Positions 1 to 5,688 of a DNA stretch of 17,145 bases are shown here, piece by piece; within the stretch, counting starts at the first letter, position 1, and each line of letters starts with the position of its first letter. Origin of the DNA: DAOUBP01 sp034432655 (GTDB taxonomy: Bacteria > Chloroflexota > Anaerolineae > CG2-30-64-16); NCBI GenBank assembly GCA_034432655.1, contig DAOUBP010000109.1, positions 1 to 17,145 of the forward strand, written 5' to 3'. The position numbers were made by a program, and so were the translations under genes. The notes below the pieces were generated by a model. That model saw nothing but the letters and a program-made list of their open reading frames with translations, was not told the DNA's origin and made no database searches.

Positions 1-535
1 CCTGCTTGGCCTCCTCCGCACCGGCCACGTCCGCAAAGGTCACCGTCGGCTTGTCCCCCGTGAACACCCGCGCCCGGCTCTTCCCGAAGGAAAAGGCCTG
101 GTTGCCGGCTCCTTGCGCCTGCCGCATCAAAAAGATGAAGAAGCCCGCCAGAAGCAGGATCGGCACGACCGTGATCAACACCGGTGCCAGGTTTGTCCAC
201 AAGCTGGGCGGTTTGACGCGGATTTCGATCTGGTTCTGGCCGCCGCCGATCGCCTCCGCAGGTACCCCCAGGTTGAGCAAGGTCTCGACAACGCTGCCGC
301 TGCTCTCTTTACGTGACTTGAACTTCTTACCATCGCGCAGTTCTACGGTCAGGTCATCGCCACTCACGATGATCGTCTGCACCTGGCCCTGTCGCGCCAG
401 TTCTGCCACCCGGCCGATATCCACCGATTGCAAGTTATCACCGGTCTGGCGCAGGGCAGAGAAGAGGAAAACCCCCAAGACCACCAGCACCACCAGATAC
501 AATATGTTATTACGCGCCGGACGTGAATTATTCAT
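1..535 (-). CDS. ftsH: ATP-dependent zinc metalloprotease FtsH, N-terminal part (cut by window edge)
   Basis: FtsH is a membrane-anchored AAA+ zinc protease that degrades misfolded membrane proteins and short-lived regulators. Only the first 178 codons are in the window, so the AAA and protease domains are not visible. The visible part has the family layout: a short cytoplasmic tail, a first membrane helix at about residues 11-27, an extracytoplasmic domain at about 30-112 (with the VAELARQGQVQTIIVSGD stretch), and a second helix at about 117-137. After that come the linker motif SFGKSRARVF and VTFADVAGAEEAK, which opens the AAA domain. The ATG at 535-533 is preceded by GGAGAGG a few bases upstream, which fixes the start. 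The gene diverges from the DUF368 gene. No frame disruption is seen. Identification is firm; how the protein ends cannot be known here. Confidence 0.95.
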   Translation of the reverse strand, partial: MNNSRPARNNILYLVVLVVLGVFLFSALRQTGDNLQSVDIGRVAELARQGQVQTIIVSGDDLTVELRDGKKFKSRKESSGSVVETLLNLGVPAEAIGGGQNQIEIRVKPPSLWTNLAPVLITVVPILLLAGFFIFLMRQAQGAGNQAFSFGKSRARVFTGDKPTVTFADVAGAEEAKQ

Positions 536-589
536 ACCTCTCCAACTCCACAACACAGCGGCCGACTGCCGCTGTCGCTAACGGATACC

Positions 590-619
590 AGTGTAACATA
601 ATGTCCCAGGCATCGTCAA
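590..619 (-). promoter_or_regulatory. Candidate sigma70-type promoter for ftsH
   Basis: On the minus strand, TTGACG (619-614) is followed after 18 bases by TACACT (595-590). This would start transcription near 583 and give a leader of roughly 48 bases before the ftsH ATG at 535. The match is moderate (-10 box 4 of 6) and is based on sequence alone. Confidence 0.4.
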
Positions 620-693
620 AGCCCTTTCGCCAATATTATCACATGTGTCCCGCCCTGGCTCCGTAGCACTTCTTCCGTTGACCGGACGGCTTT

Positions 694-722
694 TTGGTTT
701 GTTTTGCGTGCGATGCTATAAT
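694..722 (+). promoter_or_regulatory. Promoter for the DUF368 gene
   Basis: TTGGTT (694-699), a 17-base spacer, then a perfect TATAAT (717-722) preceded by TGC, an extended -10. The predicted transcription start is near 729. The longest open frame of the downstream gene begins with the TTG at 694, so that start falls inside the promoter and cannot be the true one. Confidence 0.7.
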
Positions 723-810
723 GGCCCCCTGTTATCTTCGGGACCTTGGGGAACAACGCGTGCCTCACTTTCATGATGGACCTGTCTCGTCGGCTGAAGC
801 AGAGGATAGT

Positions 811-1767
811 GTGAAAGATATTGACGCGCAGAAGCAGTCGCGGACACTACGTGATTATCTGGGGTTGACCGCGCGCGGCTTTTTGATGGGATCGGCCGAC
901 GTGGTACCAGGGGTATCGGGTGGCACCATGGCGTTCATCCTCGGCATTTATGAGGAGCTGGTGGCCAGCATTCGCACCGTCGGCCGGCCTGAGTTTCTGC
1001 GCCCGTTGTTCACGCTGCGCTGGGGGCAGGCATTGCAGGCGCTGAACTGGCCGTTCCTGGTCGCGGTGGCCTCGGGCATCCTATTGGCCATCCTGTCGTT
1101 GGCCCGCGGCCTGGAGTGGTTGCTGATCCACCATCCGGTGTTGATCTGGAGTTTCTTCTTCGGCCTGGTGCTGGGATCGGTACTGACGGTCAGCCAGCGA
1201 GTGAAGCGCTGGCGGCTGCCGCTGGTGATCGCGCTGGCCCTGGGCGCGGCCGGCGCCTACATCCTGGTCGGCCTGGTGCCGGTGCAAACCCCCAACACCT
1301 GGTGGTTCCTGTTCCTCAGCGGCGCGCTGGCGATCTGCGCGATGATCCTGCCGGGCATTTCGGGCGCATTCATCCTGGTGCTGTTGGGCAAGTACCAGAC
1401 GGTGCTGAGCGCGGTCAACCAGCGTGACATCGTCACCCTGGCCCTGGTGGCCGCAGGTGCCGCGGTGGGAATCGTCAGCTTTGCGCAGTTGTTGGGCTGG
1501 CTGTTCAAACGCTATCACGACGCGACCGTGGCGTTGCTCACCGGGCTGATGCTGGGCAGCCTGCGCAAGGTATGGCCGTGGAAGGTGACGCTGGCGACGA
1601 TCCCGGATGATCGCGGAGAGCTGCTGCCGGTGGTGCAGCAAAACGTGTTGCCGTCACTTTGGGTGGACGGCACCCTCAATCTGGAATTGCTCGTGGCTGT
1701 CGGCCTGGCGATGGTAGGGTTTGCGATAGTCGTGTTGCTTGAACGCTGGGCCAAAGGCCCAGCCTGA
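811..1767 (+). CDS. DUF368 membrane protein, probable undecaprenyl-phosphate translocase (PopT-type)
   Basis: This is a polytopic membrane protein of the DUF368 family. Some family members (PopT) were recently shown to recycle the cell-wall lipid carrier undecaprenyl phosphate across the inner membrane; applying that role here is inference from the family. With the GTG start at 811 it has 318 residues, near the family's usual length. The signature GSADVVPGVSGGTMAFILG lies at about residues 27-45, and a second, related motif MILPGISGAFILVLLGKYQ at about 178-196. These are the two PG-(V/I)-SG half-sites expected of an internally duplicated transporter. Hydrophobic segments continue to residue 311. 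GTG 811 is preceded by AGAGGA four bases upstream. A GTG at 760 is the alternative; the in-frame TTG at 694 lies within the promoter. The gene stands alone, divergent from ftsH and convergent with a methyltransferase. Confidence 0.88.
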   Translation: MKDIDAQKQSRTLRDYLGLTARGFLMGSADVVPGVSGGTMAFILGIYEELVASIRTVGRPEFLRPLFTLRWGQALQALNWPFLVAVASGILLAILSLARGLEWLLIHHPVLIWSFFFGLVLGSVLTVSQRVKRWRLPLVIALALGAAGAYILVGLVPVQTPNTWWFLFLSGALAICAMILPGISGAFILVLLGKYQTVLSAVNQRDIVTLALVAAGAAVGIVSFAQLLGWLFKRYHDATVALLTGLMLGSLRKVWPWKVTLATIPDDRGELLPVVQQNVLPSLWVDGTLNLELLVAVGLAMVGFAIVVLLERWAKGPA

Positions 1768-1804
1768 TGCGAGAAGGAAGTGAGATCCCCGACCGCCAGA
1801 ACAT

Positions 1805-2614
1805 TCACATTTCCTTGCGCGCCACTACCACCAAATCCGACGACCGCTCCGCCTGGAACGGCTCTCCCGGCCACGCCATGCGTCCATACCAGCGCAAGGC
1901 CGTGAACCCGACCTCGGCCAGCGCCGCGGCCAGGTCGGCCTGGAACAGCGGCCGCTGTGGCGTGGTGTGAACCTCCACCCCCCACCCTTCAACGCCTTTC
2001 CTGAACAGCGCCACGTGGAACGCGATGCGACCGGCCGACACATCGTAATCCGCAAAGCGCCACACCAGCACCTCCTGCCCTTCCAGCACGCCCCCTTGCG
2101 CCGCAAACCAGCGCGGCTGCCGCTGCCAACGCAGATCGTAGTTGAGGTTCTGCAGCACCAGCAGGCCGCCCGGCCGTAACACGTCCGCCATCCCGCGCAG
2201 CGCGGCGATCAGCTCTTCCTGAGTCAGCAGGTGCGGCAGCGAGTTGCCCAGGCAGAGGACGGCGTCGTAGGGGTGGAGGTTGGCGGTTGGCGGTTGGGCG
2301 TTGGAGGTTGGAGGTTGGAGGTTGGAAAGCGCGGCAATGGTGAAAGGCACGTCTAACCCCGCCTCGGCTGCTTTCTGCCGCGCCAACTGGATCATAACCG
2401 GGCTGGCGTCCGCGCCGGCGACGCGGTAGCCTTGTCGAGCCAGCCAGAGCGCGTGGCCGCCGCTGCCGCAGGCCGCATCCAGCACGGTTTGCGCGCCGGC
2501 CTCGTCGAGCACAGCGCGCAAGAACGGCCCTTCCGTGGCCAGGCGTGCCTCCCAGTCGGTCATCACGTCGAACATGGGCGCCAGCGCGTCGTAGAAGTCG
2601 GTGGAAGTGGTCAT
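1805..2614 (-). CDS. Class I SAM-dependent methyltransferase with in-frame micro-repeat insert
   Basis: A 269-residue Rossmann-fold methyltransferase; the substrate is unknown. SAM motif I is VLDAACGSGGHA (residues 44-55), the acidic residue ending strand 2 is D69 in GADAS, and the post-I region YDAVLCLGNSLPHLL (116-130) and RPGGLLVLQNLNYDLRW (147-163) are typical. The C-terminal half (from about 165) is a beta-rich region ending in a strand that reads LVVVA. Residues about 96-114 (NLQPPTSNAQPPTANL) are encoded by a tandem heptamer array and look like an insertion into a surface loop between the Rossmann motifs, so the core should remain intact. The ATG at 2614 has no clear Shine-Dalgarno sequence. 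The gene is separated from the upstream membrane-protein gene by about 180 bases of hairpin and repeats, so co-transcription is uncertain. Confidence 0.85.
   Translation of the reverse strand: MTTSTDFYDALAPMFDVMTDWEARLATEGPFLRAVLDEAGAQTVLDAACGSGGHALWLARQGYRVAGADASPVMIQLARQKAAEAGLDVPFTIAALSNLQPPTSNAQPPTANLHPYDAVLCLGNSLPHLLTQEELIAALRGMADVLRPGGLLVLQNLNYDLRWQRQPRWFAAQGGVLEGQEVLVWRFADYDVSAGRIAFHVALFRKGVEGWGVEVHTTPQRPLFQADLAAALAEVGFTALRWYGRMAWPGEPFQAERSSDLVVVARKEM
2272..2327 (-). repeat. Tandem heptamer array (GTTGGAG type) inside the methyltransferase gene
   Basis: About eight 7-bp units read on the plus strand as GGTGGAG, GTTGGCG, GTTGGCG, GTTGGGC, GTTGGAG (three times) and GTTGGAA. On the sense (minus) strand it encodes NLQPPTSNAQPPTANL without a stop. 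Three units make 21 bp and therefore keep the frame. Confidence 0.9.
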
Positions 2615-2668
2615 GGTCTGTTAGTCCGATGGTGCGATAGTGCCCGACGCCGTGGATCGCAGTTTTGG

Positions 2669-2729
2669 CTCACGCAAAGCCGCCAAGAGCGCAAAGAGTC
2701 CTTGTTTTTCCTTGGCGTCTTTGCGTGAG
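2669..2729. repeat. Long inverted repeat (19-bp arms) between two minus-strand genes
   Basis: The left arm CTCACGCAAAGCCGCCAAG (2669-2687) and the right arm CTTGGCGTCTTTGCGTGAG (2711-2729) pair at 18 of 19 positions around a 23-base loop. No T-rich tail follows on either strand, so it looks more like a REP/MITE-type dispersed palindrome than a classic intrinsic terminator. It could still end or stabilise the transcript of the upstream gene. Confidence 0.8.
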
Positions 2730-2755
2730 ATGATCTACTGAGACTCACATGCCAT

Positions 2756-2791
2756 CCGCGTCCTCCGCGTCGTCTGCGTAGTCCGCGTCCT
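2756..2791. repeat. Short tandem nonamer repeat
   Basis: Four adjoining 9-bp units: CCGCGTCCT, CCGCGTCGT, CTGCGTAGT, CCGCGTCCT. They lie just beyond the stop of the six-helix membrane protein gene. Unit length 9 distinguishes this family from the 8-bp CGCGTCCC array near 4600, although the core CCGCGTC is shared. Confidence 0.75.
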
Positions 2792-2795
2792 GTTT

Positions 2796-3494
2796 TCAGA
2801 CCTGCGACTCCACTGCCTGTGACACAGGGTTCCGCTGGACGCTGCGACTGGTGTGCCGAAGCAACCCCGCGCCAGCCAACGTCAGCAGCGCGCCGCCCGC
2901 CAGGAGGGGCGCCCGCAGCACGTTCACCCAGTTCGCGCCGTCCGGGCCGATGTGCGTCGGCGTAGCCCAGAGGGGCGTGGTCAGCACGATCAGCCCGCCG
3001 ACGAACGCGGCCAGGCCGGTCGGCGTGCGCCAATTGCCTTTGCCGCCGGTGAAGCCGTTGATCAGCCGCCAGAGCGGGGGCAGGCGCAGCAGCAGGAAAA
3101 AGACCAGCACCAGGGTGGTGAAATAATAGCGCATGTTCTGCGGCGCGCCCTTGCCGCGCAGCGCGATGGACGCGTAGGTCTGCACGCCGGCCAGGATGCC
3201 GCTGAGCAGCAGGACCCACAGCGCGTCGCGATACGCGTTGCGCCGGCCGCGCGCCAGTCCGACCGTCACAGCGATGCCCCAGGCCGCGGCCGCGGTCGCG
3301 CCGACCATCAACAGGATGTAGAGCCATTGAAACGGCGCCAGCTTTGCCATGCTCTCGCTCCAGCCCGTGGGGTTCAGCGCGACGCACGAGGTGCCGATGC
3401 CGCCCAACAGGTTGAAGGCTGCGGCCGCGGCGAACAGGACGATGCCGGCGGTGCGCAGCGCCTTGCCGCCGGAAGGAACGGGTTGGGAGGTCAT
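2796..3494 (-). CDS. Six-helix membrane protein of unknown function
   Basis: A 232-residue integral membrane protein I do not recognise. Hydrophobic segments lie at about residues 15-35, 55-80, 90-112, 122-142, 159-177 and 190-213, with positively charged loops such as ARGRRNAYRD between helices 2 and 3. Noticeable motifs are NLLGGIGTSCVALNP after helix 1 and RGKGAPQNMRYYFTT before helix 4. The ATG at 3494 is well placed behind an AAGGAG (spacing about 9). It follows the ctaB-like gene on the same strand after a 105-base gap that contains a long inverted repeat. The position suggests a link to the heme/respiratory cluster, but nothing in the sequence proves it. Confidence 0.7.
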   Translation of the reverse strand: MTSQPVPSGGKALRTAGIVLFAAAAAFNLLGGIGTSCVALNPTGWSESMAKLAPFQWLYILLMVGATAAAAWGIAVTVGLARGRRNAYRDALWVLLLSGILAGVQTYASIALRGKGAPQNMRYYFTTLVLVFFLLLRLPPLWRLINGFTGGKGNWRTPTGLAAFVGGLIVLTTPLWATPTHIGPDGANWVNVLRAPLLAGGALLTLAGAGLLRHTSRSVQRNPVSQAVESQV

Positions 3495-3525
3495 CTTTGA
3501 GGCTCCTTGTGGAAATTGATGGGTT

Positions 3526-3587
3526 GGAATCGAGGCTTTAGCCGGTCATTCACACGATCCCAAGAAACCGGCTGACACCTCGATTCC
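3526..3587. repeat. Inverted repeat with 21-bp arms between ctaB-like gene and membrane protein gene
   Basis: The left arm 3526-3546 begins GGAATCGAGG and ends AGCCGGT. The right arm 3567-3587 is its reverse complement at 18 of 21 positions, with a 20-base loop. On the minus strand it comes just after the ctaB-like stop codon (3602-3600), so it may act as a 3' hairpin. The absence of a T tract and the strong outer and inner conservation suggest a dispersed palindromic element. The outer decamer GGAATCGAGG recurs at 15454-15463. Confidence 0.75.
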
Positions 3588-3599
3588 AGAAAGCAAGAG

Positions 3600-4508
3600 C
3601 TACCCCACCACCGCGATCACCACCATCGCGGCGAACATATACAACGACGCGTACTTGAACAAAGTGAAACTGGCCTTGGGCGAGGGCCGCACCACTCCCA
3701 CGACCGCCAGGCCAAGTAAACCCAGCCCCAACACGCCCAGCGCGGCCAGCCAGCCGACCTGCGCGCCCAGGGTCGCCGCAGCCCAGCCCATCACCAGCGC
3801 CGCGGCCAGGCTGGAAATCGCAATGACCAGGCGCGTGGCGTTGAAGCCATACGCGGCCGGAAAGGTTGGCACGCGCGCGGCCTGGTAATCATCGAAATGC
3901 CGCATCGCAAAAGTCAGAATGTGGGTCGGGATCCAGAACAAAACCCCCAACGCCAGCATCACGCCCACCAGGTCAATCTGTCCCGTCGCCAGCGCCCGGC
4001 CGGCCAGCACCGGCATCCCGCCCGCCAGACCACCGAAAATGATGGAAAAAGGTGTCCGCCGCTTCAGCCATAGGGTGTAGACAACGGCATCGAAGAACAG
4101 CCCTGCGAACACGATGGCCCCGTAAAGCGGTGCCATCCAGAACGCCCAGGCCACCCCCAGGGTTGAGAGTACCGCACCCAAGATGACGGCTTCGCGCACA
4201 CTCACCAGTCCTTTGGGCAGCGGCCGCCAGCAGGTCCGCTTCATAAGCGCGTCAATATCCGCGTCGTAGGCCATGTTCAACACCGTGCTGCCGCTGATGG
4301 CCAGGAACAGGCTCCCTGCTAGGCCGAGCATCGTAAGCGCATCTGCTGCCGCTTTGCCGGCGCTCAAATAACCCGCGATGCCTGTCGCCAGCAGCAGGCC
4401 GGTTTGCAGACTCTTGATCAACGGCCAGTAGCGGCGGAGGCGAACGACCAGCGGCAAGTTGCGCACTGCCCACTGCGTACTGCGTACTGCGTATTGGATC
4501 TCCTTCAT
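3600..4508 (-). CDS. ctaB: Protoheme IX farnesyltransferase-like (heme o synthase), UbiA superfamily
   Basis: CtaB attaches a farnesyl group to heme b to make heme o, the cofactor (or heme a precursor) of heme-copper oxidases, and acts in the inner membrane. The 302-residue protein has the UbiA fold with about nine helices. The first aspartate motif is NMAYDADIDALMKRTCWRPL (residues 78-97, with D82 and D86), the RTPFSIIFGG segment lies at 151-160, and the second motif THILTFAMRHFDDYQAARVP (195-214, with D206 and D207) corresponds to the CtaB HF-DDY-VP signature. The ATG at 4508 lies behind GGAG at the edge of a repeat array. An upstream in-frame ATG at 4691 would add 61 residues read entirely from that array, so I reject it. 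Residues 4-16 (IQYAVRSTQWAVR) also derive from a heptamer repeat. GGMPVLAG replaces the usual GAFPPLIGW, so it is a divergent member and another prenyl acceptor is possible. Confidence 0.8.
   Translation of the reverse strand: MKEIQYAVRSTQWAVRNLPLVVRLRRYWPLIKSLQTGLLLATGIAGYLSAGKAAADALTMLGLAGSLFLAISGSTVLNMAYDADIDALMKRTCWRPLPKGLVSVREAVILGAVLSTLGVAWAFWMAPLYGAIVFAGLFFDAVVYTLWLKRRTPFSIIFGGLAGGMPVLAGRALATGQIDLVGVMLALGVLFWIPTHILTFAMRHFDDYQAARVPTFPAAYGFNATRLVIAISSLAAALVMGWAAATLGAQVGWLAALGVLGLGLLGLAVVGVVRPSPKASFTLFKYASLYMFAAMVVIAVVG
4465..4492 (-). repeat. Tandem heptamer array (ACTGCGT type) in the 5' end of the ctaB-like gene
   Basis: Four 7-bp units on the plus strand: ACTGCCC, ACTGCGT, ACTGCGT, ACTGCGT. 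Read on the sense strand it encodes the YAVRSTQWAVR segment at the protein N-terminus. The same heptamer family recurs inside the helicase gene at 12345-12386. Confidence 0.85.
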
Positions 4509-4518
4509 CCTATATCTC

Positions 4519-4702
4519 CGCGTCTCCGTGTCCCCGCGTCCCCGCGTCCCCGCGTCTCCGTGTCCCCGCGTCTCCGCGTCTCCGTGTCCCCGCGTCCCCG
4601 CGTCCCCGCGTCCCCACGTCCCCGCGTCTCCGCGTCTCCGTGTCCCCGCGTCTCCGCGTCCCCGCGTCCCCGCGTCTCCGCGTCTCCGCACCCCCGCGTC
4701 CC
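4519..4702. repeat. Perfectly phased array of 23 octamers (CGCGTCCC type) filling the gap between two genes
   Basis: The array has 23 consecutive 8-bp units without a phase slip. The common variants are CGCGTCCC, CGCGTCTC and CGTGTCCC, so variation among most units is confined to C/T exchanges at units' positions 3 and 7. One unit is CACGTCCC and one CGCACCCC. It begins at the last base of the TAG stop of the SUMF1 lipoprotein gene and ends about 10 bases before the ctaB-like ATG; its edge supplies the GGAG ribosome binding site. It is stop-free in all frames and creates long false reading frames on both strands. Confidence 0.95.
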
Positions 4703-5688
4703 TATCTCGCGCACCGAAAGCCTACGTTCGGGCTGGCGTAAACCGGCGTGGCATTGTTGCGCGTCCAGACACGCAGATTATATCCATAATTGGCTTTGCT
4801 GCCACCTCGCATATACCGGTAATGTGTGCCCACATAAACGTCGCCGGTCCATTGCCAGACGTTGCCGGCCATATCATAGACACCATAAGGGCTGGCCGAG
4901 TCGAGAGTTACATAACCGTCATAGGTCCGACCGTTATAGAACCCTACCGGAGTGGTGTCACCCGCCTTGCCTGCGATCTTCTCAAGAAGATCACCGCTGC
5001 TGTAGAAGTTCGCGTTGTTCAGTGCCAACTTATCGCCCCAAGGGAAAGGCCGATTGTCGGTGCCACGCGCTGCTTTCTCCCATTCAACCTCGGAAGGCAA
5101 CCGCCAGCCGTAGAAATCACAATAAGCCTTTGCGCCAAACCAGGTAACCAACACCATCGGATGGTTTTCATACCCGGGCCGGGCCGAGAAGTGCTGACCA
5201 TCGAAAACCAGTCGCAGCCCCGGCTCGTCCACTCTCAAGTGCGGCCAATCCCCCGCCGCGATCTCCTCTTCATGTTTGTGGCCGTGGAAGGTATCGCCGG
5301 GGTAATAACCGACGATTCGGTTCCCTTCCAGCCTGATCTTCCCTGCTGCCAACGTTGCGTTCAGATAACGAGCGTACTGCGCGTTGGTGACGGGCGTGAC
5401 CATAATCTCATAATCGTAGGGGATATCGGTCGGCTGCTCATGCTGCCCATAAAGGAACGGTCCGGCCGGAACGCGCGCCCACGCTTCGGGATCAATGCCG
5501 GTATCCCAGTTGGGGATTGGAAATTCGGGATTGGGAGCCTGGGGCGCACAGCCGATCAGCAAAACGACAAGCGTTATCAACACGATGGCTGCACCCGTTC
5601 GCTGATTCGCTGATTCGTTGATTCGCTGATTCCCTGATTCGTTGATTCGCTGATTCGCTGACTCGCTGATTCGTTGATTCGCCTTCAT
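4702..5688 (-). CDS. SUMF1/FGE-sulfatase domain lipoprotein without the catalytic cysteines
   Basis: A 328-residue exported lipoprotein. Residues 3-31 (NQRISESA-type) are read from an octamer array. A hydrophobic segment with lipobox LLIGC (C47) follows, then a PNPEFPIPNW linker, then a complete SUMF1 domain at about 70-328. Family hallmarks are VTPVTNAQYARYL (97-109), HPMVLVTWFGAKAYCDFYG (176-194), RLPSEVEWEKAARG (196-209), YGVYDMAGNVWQW (268-280), YMRGGSK (292-298) and GFRCAR at the end. The two cysteines that formylglycine-generating enzyme uses just after RGGS are absent (KANYGYNLRV), so sulfatase activation is unlikely. It is better seen as a structural or ligand-binding SUMF1 fold, as in NirV-like proteins. 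Its ATG (5688-5686) overlaps the TGA of the upstream 12-helix protein as TGATG, indicating translational coupling. A GTG one codon upstream is the alternative start. Confidence 0.85.
   Translation of the reverse strand: MKANQRISESANQRINESGNQRINESANQRTGAAIVLITLVVLLIGCAPQAPNPEFPIPNWDTGIDPEAWARVPAGPFLYGQHEQPTDIPYDYEIMVTPVTNAQYARYLNATLAAGKIRLEGNRIVGYYPGDTFHGHKHEEEIAAGDWPHLRVDEPGLRLVFDGQHFSARPGYENHPMVLVTWFGAKAYCDFYGWRLPSEVEWEKAARGTDNRPFPWGDKLALNNANFYSSGDLLEKIAGKAGDTTPVGFYNGRTYDGYVTLDSASPYGVYDMAGNVWQWTGDVYVGTHYRYMRGGSKANYGYNLRVWTRNNATPVYASPNVGFRCAR
5512..5538 (-). repeat. Degenerate GGGGATT-type heptamers in the lipoprotein linker
   Basis: Units GGGGATT, GGAAATT, CGGGATT and a diverged fourth, GGGAGCC, encode the PNPEFPIPNW linker just after the lipobox. 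A related GGGATTG CGGATTG pair occurs in the helicase gene at 12327-12340. Confidence 0.55.
5602..5681 (-). repeat. Array of ten octamers (CTGATTCG type) at the 5' end of the SUMF1 lipoprotein gene
   Basis: Ten consecutive 8-bp units occur without a phase slip: CTGATTCG five times, TTGATTCG three times, and one each of CTGATTCC and CTGACTCG. They start just inside the coding region, a few bases past the ATG. On the sense strand the array reads NQRISESA/NQRINESA with no stop; on the other strand the unit contains TGA. The same octamer family recurs in the helicase gene at 12396-12435. Confidence 0.95.

Noticed and set aside
694..810. TTG start at 694 or ATG at 721 for the DUF368 gene
   Set aside because: They fall within the predicted promoter or its -10 box, and the extra residues do not resemble the family.
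2611..3387. 258-codon minus-strand frame across the six-helix membrane protein and the repeat region
   Set aside because: It is Arg/Ala/Gly-rich and out of phase with the hydrophobic frame at 2796-3494, so it is a shadow.
4509..4691. Longer N-terminus of the ctaB-like protein from the ATG at 4691
   Set aside because: All 61 added residues are read from the octamer array (GRGDAGTR-type); the ATG at 4508 has its own GGAG and gives the normal family length.
4519..4702. CRISPR-like array
   Set aside because: The units are 8 bp and contiguous, with no spacers.
4459..5613. 384-codon plus-strand frame starting in the octamer array
   Set aside because: Its length comes from the stop-free repeat array and from the antisense of the SUMF1 gene.
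4702..5688. Sulfatase-activating formylglycine-generating enzyme
   Set aside because: The catalytic cysteine pair after RGGS is absent and no sulfatase gene is nearby.
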